A DNA stretch of 64,000 nucleotides from JAPLDB01 sp038230515 (GTDB lineage: Bacteria > Bacteroidota > Bacteroidia > AKYH767-A > 2013-40CM-41-45): NCBI GenBank assembly GCA_038230515.1, contig JBBRND010000002.1, forward strand, positions 156,257 through 220,256, read 5' to 3'. Positions 34,697 to 43,666 of this stretch are shown in pieces (positions within the stretch are counted from its first letter, which is position 1; each line of letters opens with the position of its first letter). Made by a program: the position numbers and the translations under genes. Under the pieces are notes generated by a model. It was given only the letters and a program-made list of their open reading frames with translations, did no database searches and was not told the DNA's origin.

Positions 34697-37600
34697 ATGA
34701 CACAAAAAGAAGAAGCATACAATGAAATTGCAAAACTTGTAGAACGGTTCACCGAGCAGTCCGACACTTACAAACAAGCCGACTACAACGAAACATTAAC
34801 GAGACGAGATTTCATTGACCCATTCTTTAAAGCATTAGGGTGGGATGTTGACAACAAGAAAGGAAGCTACCACGACTACCGCGAAGTCCTGCATGAGGAC
34901 AAAGTAAAAGTTGGCGGAGCAACCAAAGCACCCGACTACTCATTTCGTTTAGAAGGCGGCAAGCGACTATTTTTTGTAGAAGCAAAAAAGCCAAGCATAG
35001 TAATCAAAGACGACATCATACCTGCATATCAGGTTCGCAGATATGGATGGAGTGCAAAACTTTCAATTTCCATAATTACAGACTTTGAAGAATTTGCAAT
35101 TTATGATTGCACAAAAAAACCACTACCAACTGACAAAGCTTCAGTAGCCCGAATCAAATACCTCACCTACAAAGATTACCTCCCCGAGTTCGATTTTCTT
35201 TGGAACACATTCAGCAAAGAAGAAGTTGTAAAAGGAAGTTTAGTTCGCTTTGCGCAAGCCGACACACAGAAAAAAGGAACAGCAACTGTTGACAAAGAAT
35301 TTCTCCAATCGCTTGACGGTTGGCGAACATACCTTGCAAAAAGTATTGCGCTTAATAACCGCAACCTTGACGAAGACCAGATAAATTTTTGCGTTCAACA
35401 AACCATTGACAGAATTATTTTTCTCCGCATCGCAGAAGATAGAAGTGTAGAACCTTATGGAAATCTAAAGCACTCAATCAAACAAGGAAACTTCTATCAG
35501 AATCTTTTCAAACTCTTTCATCAGGCAGACGAAAAATACAATTCAGGTTTGTATGATTTTGTCAAAGACAAAATCTCCAAAGACCTTGTTATTGATAACA
35601 AAGTAATCAAGAACATTGTCAGCGAACTTTATTATCCCGAAAGCCCTTACGAGTTTTCTGTTTTATCAGTAGAAATTTTAGGAAGTGCCTACGAACAATT
35701 TTTAGGAAAAGTAATTCGCATCACCCCAGGACACATTGCAAAAGTTGAGGAGAAACCCGAAGTCCGCAAAGCAGGAGGCGTTTATTACACACCTCAATAC
35801 ATTGTTGAATACATTATAGAAAACACAGTTGGAAAACTCATCGGTTCCCCTTTAGGGGGCAGGGGGTTAACCCCCAGAGACATTTCCAAAATAAAAATTG
35901 TTGACCCCGCTTGTGGCAGCGGAAGTTTTCTCATCGGTGCTTATCAGTATTTACTCACTTGGCATAAAAACTATTATTCCGAAAACGGAAATCCATCCAA
36001 AGCAAAAAAAGACAGCCCCCTTACACCCGATGGAAAACTTACCACTTCCGAGAAGAAAAGAATTTTGCTCAACAACATTTTTGGAGTTGATATAGATGTA
36101 AACGCAGTAGAAGTAACCAAACTTTCACTCTTGCTCAAATGTATGGAAGGCGAAACCGAAGCAAGCATTGCAACACAGATGCGTTTATTTCACGATAGAG
36201 TTTTGCCAACACTTGACAACAACATCAAAGACGGAAACAGTTTAGTTGACACAGATTATTACGATGGACAATTAGATTTTGGTGATGAGAAAAAAATAAA
36301 ACCGTTTAATTGGAAAAGGGCATTTCCCGAAGTGTTTAAAATAAAGAAGCCCAAACCAAATATTGAGTTAAGGTATCATAACAAAAAAGTTCTTGAACAA
36401 GCCGAAGAGCAGGAAACAAATGCAAAAGAGTTAATTAAAAAATTAGGAGGAAGAGTCGAAGAATCTGCAATAGAGTATGGAGAACAAGAAGGAGGTTTTG
36501 ATGTTGTAATTGGGAATCCACCATATTTAGGTGGACGAGAGTGGAAAGAAGAAAATGGAAATGTTTATGGCTACTTTATGAGCAAATATAAAGTTGCGGA
36601 ATATCAGTTTGACATTTACGCTTTGTTTTGGGAGGCAGGAATTAAACTTCTGAAAACAAACGGAATGATTGGATTGATTACTCCAAACACATGGTTGAAT
36701 AATCAGAGCAACAAAAAACTTAGGCAGTATATTCTTGACAACACAAGCATTTCAAAAATTGTTGACTACTCAAAAATAAAAGTATTTGACCAAGCAACCG
36801 TTTTGCCAATTATTACAATTCTTGAAAACAAGACCAACAAGAAGTGTTTAACAGAAATATTTGAACCCGTTGAAAACGGTTATTCAATGACACAATCTGT
36901 ATATCAAGAAATTTGGGACGATGGAGATTTAAGCATTATCAATATCAATTTAAGTCAAAGCGACTTAGTTATTAGAAATAAGATTGAAGAAAACACAGAG
37001 CCACTTGAAAAATTAGGGATGATAAAGTTTGGAATCAAACTCTATGAAACAGGAAAAGGAAAGCCAAAACAAAAAGCAAGCGATGCGAAAGAACACATTT
37101 TTGAAGCTGACAAAAAGATTGATAAAACTTATCGGAAATATTTAGAAGGCAAAGACATCAACCCATTTCGGATTGATTATAAAAACCGTTGGTTGAAGTA
37201 TGGTGAAAATCTTGCAGCACCAAGAGACCCGATTTTGTTTGAAGGAGAAAGAATACTTGTAAGAAGAATTGTTGGCAGCACTTTAATTTCAGCATATACA
37301 GACAGCGACTATGTAACAAGTCAGCTTTTGCAAATTGTAAAACCATTTGAACAGGCAGACACAAAATTTCTTTTAGGAATAACAAACTCAAAACTTTTGG
37401 CTTTTTATTTCAGAAAGAAATACAACCGCCAAGACAAAACATTTCCAGAGATTAGAATTTATGAATTGGCAGCATTGCCAATAAAGAAAATTGATAAAGC
37501 AAAACAGCCATTGAAAAATGAAATTGAAAAGTTGGTTGACCAACTTTTAAAACTCAACGAAGAAAAATCAGAAACAAGTTTGCAAACAAAGATTTCGCAA

Positions 37601-37705
37601 CTTGAAGGCAAGATTGATTATTGCGAAAGCAGAATAAACGAAATCGTTTATTCTCTTTACGGTATATCAAAAGATGAAATAAAATTAATTAGCAATATAA
37701 AATGA
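34697..37705 (+). CDS. Single-chain type IIG-like restriction endonuclease / N6-adenine methyltransferase
   Basis: 1002 residues joining cleavage, methylation and recognition. N-terminal HsdR-N-like nuclease with PD at 79-80 and EAK at 95-97 (APDYSFRLEGG...FFVEAKKPS), i.e. PD-(D/E)xK. The helical part continues to about 390. N6-adenine methyltransferase has motif I DPACGSGSF (about 402-410) and motif IV NPPY (IGNPPYLGG, about 606). The C-terminal TaqI-like target recognition region (about 780-930, RKYLEGKDINPFRID) ends in a coiled coil. It would act against foreign DNA without separate subunits. Just before motif I, a GC-rich palindrome encodes SPLGGRGLTPRDI. A large unknown membrane protein gene follows after 66 bases. 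Confidence 0.93.
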   Translation: MTQKEEAYNEIAKLVERFTEQSDTYKQADYNETLTRRDFIDPFFKALGWDVDNKKGSYHDYREVLHEDKVKVGGATKAPDYSFRLEGGKRLFFVEAKKPSIVIKDDIIPAYQVRRYGWSAKLSISIITDFEEFAIYDCTKKPLPTDKASVARIKYLTYKDYLPEFDFLWNTFSKEEVVKGSLVRFAQADTQKKGTATVDKEFLQSLDGWRTYLAKSIALNNRNLDEDQINFCVQQTIDRIIFLRIAEDRSVEPYGNLKHSIKQGNFYQNLFKLFHQADEKYNSGLYDFVKDKISKDLVIDNKVIKNIVSELYYPESPYEFSVLSVEILGSAYEQFLGKVIRITPGHIAKVEEKPEVRKAGGVYYTPQYIVEYIIENTVGKLIGSPLGGRGLTPRDISKIKIVDPACGSGSFLIGAYQYLLTWHKNYYSENGNPSKAKKDSPLTPDGKLTTSEKKRILLNNIFGVDIDVNAVEVTKLSLLLKCMEGETEASIATQMRLFHDRVLPTLDNNIKDGNSLVDTDYYDGQLDFGDEKKIKPFNWKRAFPEVFKIKKPKPNIELRYHNKKVLEQAEEQETNAKELIKKLGGRVEESAIEYGEQEGGFDVVIGNPPYLGGREWKEENGNVYGYFMSKYKVAEYQFDIYALFWEAGIKLLKTNGMIGLITPNTWLNNQSNKKLRQYILDNTSISKIVDYSKIKVFDQATVLPIITILENKTNKKCLTEIFEPVENGYSMTQSVYQEIWDDGDLSIININLSQSDLVIRNKIEENTEPLEKLGMIKFGIKLYETGKGKPKQKASDAKEHIFEADKKIDKTYRKYLEGKDINPFRIDYKNRWLKYGENLAAPRDPILFEGERILVRRIVGSTLISAYTDSDYVTSQLLQIVKPFEQADTKFLLGITNSKLLAFYFRKKYNRQDKTFPEIRIYELAALPIKKIDKAKQPLKNEIEKLVDQLLKLNEEKSETSLQTKISQLEGKIDYCESRINEIVYSLYGISKDEIKLISNIK
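35846..35875. repeat. GC-rich palindromic repeat inside the restriction-modification gene
   Basis: TCCCCTTTAGGGGGCAGGGG followed by GTTAACCCCC. In frame, encodes part of SPLGGRGLTPR between the helical region and motif I of the methyltransferase. Same family look as 39933-39955. Confidence 0.55.
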
Positions 37706-37771
37706 TTGGTTTTGGAAATAAAGACAACCTGTGTTCATTCATATTGTCAAGAGTAAAACACTTTTTCTAAA

Positions 37772-39565
37772 ATGAACAAACAAATCTTTCGGAATTTCTT
37801 AACCGTATTTCTCCCTTTAGTAGTCCTTTACCTTTTGTTTTCATGTTCAAAGGTTATTCTTTTTGAAGATTACCTTCATCTTTATAAAATTAAAGATGCA
37901 AAAAGTTTTATTACAACTACTTTGGGAACGCTTGCTACAATCGTTAGCATTACTGTAGCACTGGTTATCCTTTCATTTAATACATTCAAACAAAAAGCTG
38001 GTGAATATGCAATGGAATATTTTGTTTCCATTAAGGAGTTACACTATTTAGTTGCTCTTTATTTGACTGGCATTCTTTTAATGTTTCTTAGTTTGATAGA
38101 AGTTTCAAAATTTGAAAACGCGAATACCCTTAACCTCATTTACTTCAATCTGTATCTTTTTATCTTATCGCTCTCACTAATGGTAAGATTGTCTTACTCT
38201 CTTTTTAAAAAAATTTCAATAAGCGAATTAATACAATACTACTTTTCCAAGTTAGATAAAAAGTTTATTGAAGATTCAAGAAAAGAGATTACCGAGTTCA
38301 AGAATCTTGAATTAAAGTTTAACAATCCTTTTTTCGTTATTGAAGATTTAGGGCTGAACGCCATTCGTAGGGGTGACTTCTTTATTTCTAATTTAATATT
38401 TTCTGAGTTAAACAAAAAGATTGCTCAATTTATCTCTGAAGCAAAAGACATTCAGGAAGTGAACTTATACTTTGATTACATAACCAAAACATTCAGAAAT
38501 ATTATTCCCGAATCGCTCTCCAAGAATAACAGTGATTTATTAATTAAAATTTGGATATGGTTTGAGACACTTCATAAAAAAACAAATCATGAAATGAAGA
38601 AAACATTTCGTTTTTGGAGGTATCTTGAATCTTTTGGGTGCAGTTATTATCAGGATTTAATTGAAGCAAATCAATATGAAATTGCAGACCAATTTTTTGA
38701 AACTGTGCTTACGCTTTTTCATTCAGACATAATTAAGGTTTTTCCTCATGAGAAAGAAATACATTCTTTCGGACATTTTTTTAAGGAAGGATATAGTGAA
38801 CTTTATGGTAGCTGCCCTGATGATGGTTTTCTAAAAGACATAAACGAAGATTGGAAAAACTACATTGAAATTGTTTCAGGCATTTATTACTCATGTGGCC
38901 AATTTAATTTAAAGAAAAATGATGAAAGGGCTTTGCTGAAAATTATATCGCAATTAACTAAGCAGACAACTTTTCAAGATAGAAACTCTCAACCCCTTAA
39001 AGCTCTTTACGTTTTTAGAAAATTTTATCCCTTAGTACGGGAATTTTTGGAGCGTGGTTTTGATAGAAATATTTTCAATAAAGATATGGGAGAAACAATG
39101 CACGAATTAAATCCAATGAGAAAAATTTATTCTGACGAAAAAATAATTTATGAAAACAATGTTTTAGGCGAATACGGAAACTTACTTGTACTCTTGCAAC
39201 GTTTCAACTTGATTGATTATGCCATTGTCGGTGGGCAAACTCTTGGTAATATGACTTTCTCAGGTGAATTGGGTGAACTTAGCCATCGTTACATTTATCG
39301 GGATAAAAATAAAGTCAAAGATTTTGATTGCCTCACAACAATATTTGACATCATTGATGTTCTCAATTCAAAATTTGAAAAAGATTTAGTCAAAAATAGT
39401 GGCTATCATTTTCGCTTGCGCGAAAGATTAATTTATCTTGATGATGAAATTGGCAAACTGCCTGACTTACCAGAGAAAGGAGTTCAGCTTCAAAAGAATA
39501 TCAAGGCGTTGCTTTCAAAAATGAATTCTCAAAGAGAACAACTTGACAAGACAATTGAACAATAA
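37772..39565 (+). CDS. Large membrane-anchored protein of unknown function (597 aa)
   Basis: Four hydrophobic segments lie in the first about 150 residues (FLTVFLPLVVLYLLFSC, TTTLGTLATIVSITVALVILSF, LVALYLTGILLMFLSLIEV, NLIYFNLYLFILSLSLMVRL), then about 440 mostly helical, soluble residues without recognised motifs. The N-terminal layout recalls DUF2254-type proteins, but this is a weak resemblance. Position 66 bases after the restriction enzyme on the same strand, and before a repeat array and a toxin-antitoxin pair, makes an antiphage role possible; this is inference only. Confidence 0.75.
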   Translation: MNKQIFRNFLTVFLPLVVLYLLFSCSKVILFEDYLHLYKIKDAKSFITTTLGTLATIVSITVALVILSFNTFKQKAGEYAMEYFVSIKELHYLVALYLTGILLMFLSLIEVSKFENANTLNLIYFNLYLFILSLSLMVRLSYSLFKKISISELIQYYFSKLDKKFIEDSRKEITEFKNLELKFNNPFFVIEDLGLNAIRRGDFFISNLIFSELNKKIAQFISEAKDIQEVNLYFDYITKTFRNIIPESLSKNNSDLLIKIWIWFETLHKKTNHEMKKTFRFWRYLESFGCSYYQDLIEANQYEIADQFFETVLTLFHSDIIKVFPHEKEIHSFGHFFKEGYSELYGSCPDDGFLKDINEDWKNYIEIVSGIYYSCGQFNLKKNDERALLKIISQLTKQTTFQDRNSQPLKALYVFRKFYPLVREFLERGFDRNIFNKDMGETMHELNPMRKIYSDEKIIYENNVLGEYGNLLVLLQRFNLIDYAIVGGQTLGNMTFSGELGELSHRYIYRDKNKVKDFDCLTTIFDIIDVLNSKFEKDLVKNSGYHFRLRERLIYLDDEIGKLPDLPEKGVQLQKNIKALLSKMNSQREQLDKTIEQ

Positions 39566-39649
39566 CCTTTTCACAACCCACACCCAAAGAAAAAGATTTC
39601 CACTTCAATCCCTAATGCAAATAAGGACACTTTGGCAGCTTTTTAAACC

Positions 39650-39922
39650 GTTTTAAGCCCAGATAAACCCGAATAGCCAACAACTAAACCCGAATTGAGG
39701 TTGGAGAAACCAGAATAGTAGTTGGAGAAACCCGAATTGAGGTTGGAGAAACCAGAATAGTAGTTGGAGAAACGCGAATTGAGGTTGGAGAAACCAGAAT
39801 TAAGGTTGGAGAAACCAGAATTAAGGTTGGAGAAACCCGAACTGTCATAAACCAAACCCGAACAGCAGTTGGGGAAACCCAAACTTCAATTGACTAAACC
39901 AGAATTCGGGTTAAACAAATCT
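39650..39922. repeat. Tandem array B: 13 units of exactly 21 nt
   Basis: Units run in perfect 21-base register from 39650 to 39922. The plus-strand unit begins GAATTGAGGTTGGAGAAACC. Central units (39692-39838) are nearly identical and alternate between ...TTGAGG... and ...TAGTAG... giving a 42-base super-period; outer units are degenerate, and one more may precede 39650. The plus frame reads I-(E/V/K)-V-G-E-T-R, the minus frame S-G-F-S-N-(L/Y)-(N/Y). Both are closed by stops in units 1 and 11. Same period as array A, and both carry a (G/A)TT core at the same register. Followed at 39958 by the stop end of a minus-strand hypothetical gene. Confidence 0.9.
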
Positions 39923-39932
39923 TTTGCCTTCT

Positions 39933-39955
39933 TCCCCCTTTGGGGGTTAGGGGGC
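39933..39955. repeat. GC-rich palindromic repeat beside array B
   Basis: TCCCCCTTTGGGGGTTAGGG GGC, matching the look of the copies in the restriction enzyme, polA and the kelch protein gene. It is intergenic here. Confidence 0.5.
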
Positions 39956-39957
39956 TT

Positions 39958-40683
39958 TTAATCAACTTTTGCAAGTTTCGTAAACTTCAACTTGCTCACC
40001 AGTTTAAATTCAGGAGAAGAAAAACCAAAAGCACTTCTCACATAATCTTTACTCCCTTGCCCCACATCACAAAGACCGCTTGTCTTTTTATAAAGAGCTT
40101 TGTTCCGGGCAATCACCGCATTATTAAAAGGAACAACACTTGACTTCACATTATTATTTGCCGTTTCAAGAGCAGTTTTTTTAGCAGTTAATGTTACAAC
40201 TTTTAAGGGAACTTCATTCGGAGCATAAAGCGGTTCAGCAGCTAACAGTTGAACAAGCGCATCAAAATTATCCACAGTCATATCAAAACTCTGTTGACTT
40301 GCACTTGTACCGGCAGGGTCAGTTACAGTTGGAGTTGCTTTACTTATGCGCACACCAAGAATTTTATTTACAATCGTATTTACATCTTTAAAAAATTGCG
40401 CACTTGCACCACAAGTTTTTGCAGAACTTCTAACCTTACGCACCAACGGTTTCACAGGTGCAAATTCATCCACCCTTGCATTTTGAAACGGTTGAAAAAT
40501 TCCGTTTTGAGTATTCACAGTTCCCTGCAAAGTATTACAGGCAGTATGTTGCGCAACCATTGTTGCCTGAACATACAAAGGATTTGACGGTGCATAAGTT
40601 GCACCAAACCCACCGTTAATATCATTAAGAGCTTTTAAGTTAGCGATGTTTTTCGCGTGACCAGTTTCGGAAGTAGATGCCAT
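39958..40683 (-). CDS. Hypothetical protein next to array B (241 aa)
   Basis: No signal peptide or membrane segment. It starts MASTSETGHAKNIANLKALN and is mostly helical, with two similar halves: GATYAPSNPLYVQATM...NTLQGTVNTQNGIFQPFQNARV and PLYAPNEVPLKVVTLTAKKTALETANNNVKSSV share a '(Y)AP(S/N)....L(K)V..L' theme, suggesting an internal duplication of helical hairpins. It ends LVSKLKFTKLAKVD. I have an impression that this is a recurrent uncharacterised Bacteroidota family, not checked. The array lies directly downstream of its stop on the same stretch of DNA. Confidence 0.75.
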   Translation of the reverse strand: MASTSETGHAKNIANLKALNDINGGFGATYAPSNPLYVQATMVAQHTACNTLQGTVNTQNGIFQPFQNARVDEFAPVKPLVRKVRSSAKTCGASAQFFKDVNTIVNKILGVRISKATPTVTDPAGTSASQQSFDMTVDNFDALVQLLAAEPLYAPNEVPLKVVTLTAKKTALETANNNVKSSVVPFNNAVIARNKALYKKTSGLCDVGQGSKDYVRSAFGFSSPEFKLVSKLKFTKLAKVD

Positions 40684-40959
40684 AAGATTTATTTTTAGGA
40701 TTAATTTTTAATTGATAAAAATATTCTTCGCTTCAAAGATAAATATTTTTGATGTTCCAAATGCATAAAAGGAAATGACGCATCAAAATAAATTTTATCA
40801 ACCGATTTTATTTTGTGAGGGTGAGCGATGGAGAAAAGCAGATAATGGGGAAGCTCATCCTTCGCTAAAGCTTCTGCCTTCACTAAACTTACCACAGACA
40901 AGCCAGATGATAAATGGTGGTGTAATAATTCATCCGGAAACTTTAAGTATTTTTGCTTT

Positions 40960-41193
40960 ATGCAACTTCACCTGAGCCAAACTGCTTTCTGGGATGTTAA
41001 TTTTAATGAGCTTGATGAAGACAAGCACGCAGACTTTATAATTGCCCGCATCTTTCAATACGGCTTGCTTGAAGATTTGAAAATTGTATTGAAAAAATTT
41101 TCTGATACGCAAATTAAAGAAGCACTTCGTTCACAACGGGGAATGGATAAGCATACGATTGATTTTGCAAAAATACTTGGCTATCTCGACTAA
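40960..41193 (+). CDS. Putative antitoxin (DUF6922-like, 77 aa)
   Basis: MQLHLSQTAFWDVNFNELDE..., then HADFIIARIFQYGLLEDLKIV and KKFSDTQIKEALRSQRGMDKHTIDFAKILGYL. The FWDVNxxxLD start and the 'II.RI.QYG' helix are typical of the DUF6922-type small proteins that precede AbiEii-like genes. The stop TAA overlaps the ATG of the toxin gene (TAATG), a strong sign of translational coupling. Upstream 276 bases to the minus-strand gene at 40683 show no other gene. Confidence 0.75.
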   Translation: MQLHLSQTAFWDVNFNELDEDKHADFIIARIFQYGLLEDLKIVLKKFSDTQIKEALRSQRGMDKHTIDFAKILGYLD

Positions 41194-41822
41194 TGAAGGC
41201 CTTGTTTTACCGGTGCATTTCTCCTGATCTTCTGGAAATCATAAAAAAGATTTGCGCACATAAATCATTCGCACATTTCCGACTTTGTGGTGGAACTGCG
41301 CTCGCGCTGCAATGCGGTCACCGCATTTCTGTTGATGCTGACTTTGTTTCGGAGAAAAAGATTGATGCTAATGAATTGATTGCAGTCATCAATCAGGAGT
41401 TTAAAAATGTTTCTGATATTCACATGGGTACGCATGGATTGTTTTTAAAAGTCAACGATGTCAAAACGGATTTTCTTACATGGAATAGTCCATTCATCAG
41501 ACCTGAACTAATTTCTGATGGAATTAGATTGCTGAATGTTGAGGAAATAATTGCTATGAAACTTTTTGCCATTCTTCAACGCGGAGAAAAAAAGGATTAC
41601 ATGGATATTGCTTCACTCCTTGGCAGATTCAGTTTAGAGGAAATGATTTCATTTTACAGTGAGCGTCATAAGGGAAGCGATGGCATGTTGATCCTGAAAT
41701 ATCTTTCTTCTTACGGTGATATAGAAAATCAACCTGAGCCAAGAATGCTGAACGGATTTACGTGGATTGATTGCAAAAAGAAATTGGGTGAGGCGTTAAA
41801 AAAAATGTTGGATAAGGAATAG
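41193..41822 (+). CDS. AbiEii/AbiGii-type nucleotidyltransferase toxin
   Basis: 209 residues. The nucleotidyltransferase motif is FRLCGGTALALQCGHRISVDADF, i.e. the hG-GTAL...GHR.S.D.D form of DUF1814/AbiEii proteins, with the DxD acidic pair. The following VEEIIAMKLFAILQRGEKKDYMDIASLL is also hallmark. In AbiE systems the toxin transfers nucleotides and halts growth, giving abortive infection. The partner is the preceding small gene, overlapping by one base. Together with the nearby restriction enzyme this marks a defence-type region. Confidence 0.88.
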   Translation: MKALFYRCISPDLLEIIKKICAHKSFAHFRLCGGTALALQCGHRISVDADFVSEKKIDANELIAVINQEFKNVSDIHMGTHGLFLKVNDVKTDFLTWNSPFIRPELISDGIRLLNVEEIIAMKLFAILQRGEKKDYMDIASLLGRFSLEEMISFYSERHKGSDGMLILKYLSSYGDIENQPEPRMLNGFTWIDCKKKLGEALKKMLDKE

Positions 41823-41874
41823 ATGGACAATTCGGATTGATAAGAGTGCGCAAACCCCCTCTCACTTTTTTTTC

Positions 41875-41882
41875 TATCTTTG
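41875..41882 (+). promoter_or_regulatory. Putative -7 box for the DEAD-box helicase
   Basis: TATCTTTG fits TAnnTTTG. ATG 41961 is 79 bases downstream, leaving a longer 5' leader than for most genes here, as is common for cold-responsive helicase mRNAs. Confidence 0.35.
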
Positions 41883-41960
41883 CCGTCTATTGATTCCGGT
41901 GAGCACGTTTTTACCTTAATCTTGTGCTATCCAAAACCTAACTGCCGGACTAATTTCCAA

Positions 41961-43640
41961 ATGAATCAACTAAATTTTAATGAACTGTCTCTCTCTGCAG
42001 AGATGCAGCAAGCTATTACCGAGATGGGCTTTGTTACTGCCTCGCCCATTCAATCAGAAGCCATTCCGCTTTTGATGGAAGGACACGATGTAATCGGGCA
42101 GGCGCAAACAGGCACCGGCAAAACCGCTGCCTTCGGAATTCCATTGCTGGAAAAAATTGATGGCAAAAGCCGAAACACGAACGCACTTATTATGTGCCCC
42201 ACGCGCGAACTTGCACAGCAGGTTGCACAGGAATTGAAAAAACTTGCCCGCTATAAAAAAGGAATTGTAATTCTTCCGGTATATGGTGGCGAACAAATTC
42301 AGAAACAGATCAACGCGCTAAAGAGACCAACACATGTTATCGTAGGTACTCCGGGCCGCATCATAGATCATCTCGAACGCAGAACAATTTCTTTCGAGCA
42401 TGTAAACTGCGTAGTGCTTGACGAAGCAGATGAAATGCTGAACATGGGTTTCCGCGAAGACATTGAAATGATCCTTTCAAAAATTCCGGGAGAGAAACAA
42501 ACGGTTTTGTTTTCTGCCACCATGCCGAAGCCGATACTTGATATTACGCGGAAGTTTCAGAAAAATCCCAAGCTCGTAAAGGTGACAAAGAATGAACTCA
42601 CCGTTGCTGCCATTGAGCAGGTTTATTTTGAACTCTCCAGCGGGCAACGCACCGAAGTAATGGCGCGGCTAATTGATTTGCACAATTTGAAATTGATGCT
42701 TGTGTTTTGCAATACTAAACGCAAGGTGGATGAAGTGGTGCAACAGATGATTGCACTCGGGTATAAAGCAGACGCCATTCATGGCGACCTGAATCAAAGT
42801 CAACGGAATAATGTGCTGTCGAAATTTAAAAACGCACGCGTAAATATTTTAGTTGCTACTGATGTTGCAGCACGCGGCATTGATGTGGATAATGTAGATG
42901 CCGTATTCAACTACGATCTTCCGCTCGATCCTGAATATTATGTGCATCGTATTGGGCGCACCGGTCGTGCAGGAAAATCGGGAAAAGCATTTACGTTCGT
43001 GACAGGAAGGAACGAATCGGGTCGCTTGCGCGAGATTGAGCATTACGCAAAAGTGCGGCTTGAAAGACAGAATCCTCCTTCGCGAAAAGAACTGCTGGAG
43101 TTGAGCAAACAAAAATTAGGAGAGAAAATAAAAGAACTTACTACGGACACTGACTTGCAGCCGTACGATAAAATGATTCATGATTTTATGAATGATGGCA
43201 TCACGCTGCATCAACTCGCAGCCGGACTTTTAAAAATGCACCTTGCTCCTGTAGAAATCAGTGCTGCATCTTCTTCGCATGAATCATCAGATAGAAGATC
43301 TGGCGACAGAGGCGATAGAAGAGATCGCGGTGACCGAAGAGACAGAGGAAGCGAAAGAGGCGGAGAAAGACCAGAACGCAGAGAACGTTTTCCGCGCAAG
43401 GGAAACATGGTGCGTTTGTTCGTGAGCGTTGGCAAGCAGGATCGCATCAGCAAAGGCGACATTGCAGGAGCATTTGCATCACTCACCGGCATACATGGTG
43501 AAGACATTGGCATCATTGATCTCTATGACAAATTTTCTTTTGTTGAAGTGATGGAAAAGGATTTCAACAGAGTAATGGAAACCGTGAACGGAAATAAAAT
43601 AAAAGGCAGACGGGTGAATATTGAATTGGCGAAGGATTAA
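41961..43640 (+). CDS. DEAD-box ATP-dependent RNA helicase
   Basis: 559 residues from ATG 41961 (MNQLNFNELSLSAEM). Q motif MGFVTASPIQSEAIP, Walker A AQTGTGKTAAF, motif Ia PTRELAQQ, VLDEADEM, SAT (LFSATMP), and motif VI HRIGRTGRAGKSG are all intact. After the helicase core comes a Ser/Arg/Gly/Asp-rich linker (about 440-485, RRSGDRGDRRDRGDRRDRG) and a DbpA-type RNA-binding C-terminal domain (LFVSVGKQDRISKGDIAGAF...). It remodels RNA in ribosome assembly, translation or RNA decay. A reading from 41880 begins at a TTG inside the promoter and is not preferred. Confidence 0.95.
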   Translation: MNQLNFNELSLSAEMQQAITEMGFVTASPIQSEAIPLLMEGHDVIGQAQTGTGKTAAFGIPLLEKIDGKSRNTNALIMCPTRELAQQVAQELKKLARYKKGIVILPVYGGEQIQKQINALKRPTHVIVGTPGRIIDHLERRTISFEHVNCVVLDEADEMLNMGFREDIEMILSKIPGEKQTVLFSATMPKPILDITRKFQKNPKLVKVTKNELTVAAIEQVYFELSSGQRTEVMARLIDLHNLKLMLVFCNTKRKVDEVVQQMIALGYKADAIHGDLNQSQRNNVLSKFKNARVNILVATDVAARGIDVDNVDAVFNYDLPLDPEYYVHRIGRTGRAGKSGKAFTFVTGRNESGRLREIEHYAKVRLERQNPPSRKELLELSKQKLGEKIKELTTDTDLQPYDKMIHDFMNDGITLHQLAAGLLKMHLAPVEISAASSSHESSDRRSGDRGDRRDRGDRRDRGSERGGERPERRERFPRKGNMVRLFVSVGKQDRISKGDIAGAFASLTGIHGEDIGIIDLYDKFSFVEVMEKDFNRVMETVNGNKIKGRRVNIELAKD

Positions 43641-43666
43641 AAAAATCAAGTACTAAGTACAAAGTA

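Larger units (their letters stand above)
39566..39957. other. 392-base gap holding tandem array B and a palindrome
   Basis: Contains the 21-nt array B (39650-39922, possible degenerate unit from 39629) and a GC-rich palindrome (39933-39955) just before the stop of the minus-strand hypothetical gene. The minus-strand frame with SGFSNLN repeats is broken by stop codons at the array ends and starts only at a TTG, so no gene is called. Confidence 0.7.

Noticed and set aside
39643..39882. Minus-strand SGFSNLN repeat protein in array B
   Set aside because: TTG start inside the array, and upstream units in the same frame are interrupted by TGA and TAA. All three properties fit a non-coding tandem repeat better.
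40775..40975. Small open frames before the antitoxin gene
   Set aside because: Low-complexity, overlap on both strands, no conserved pattern.
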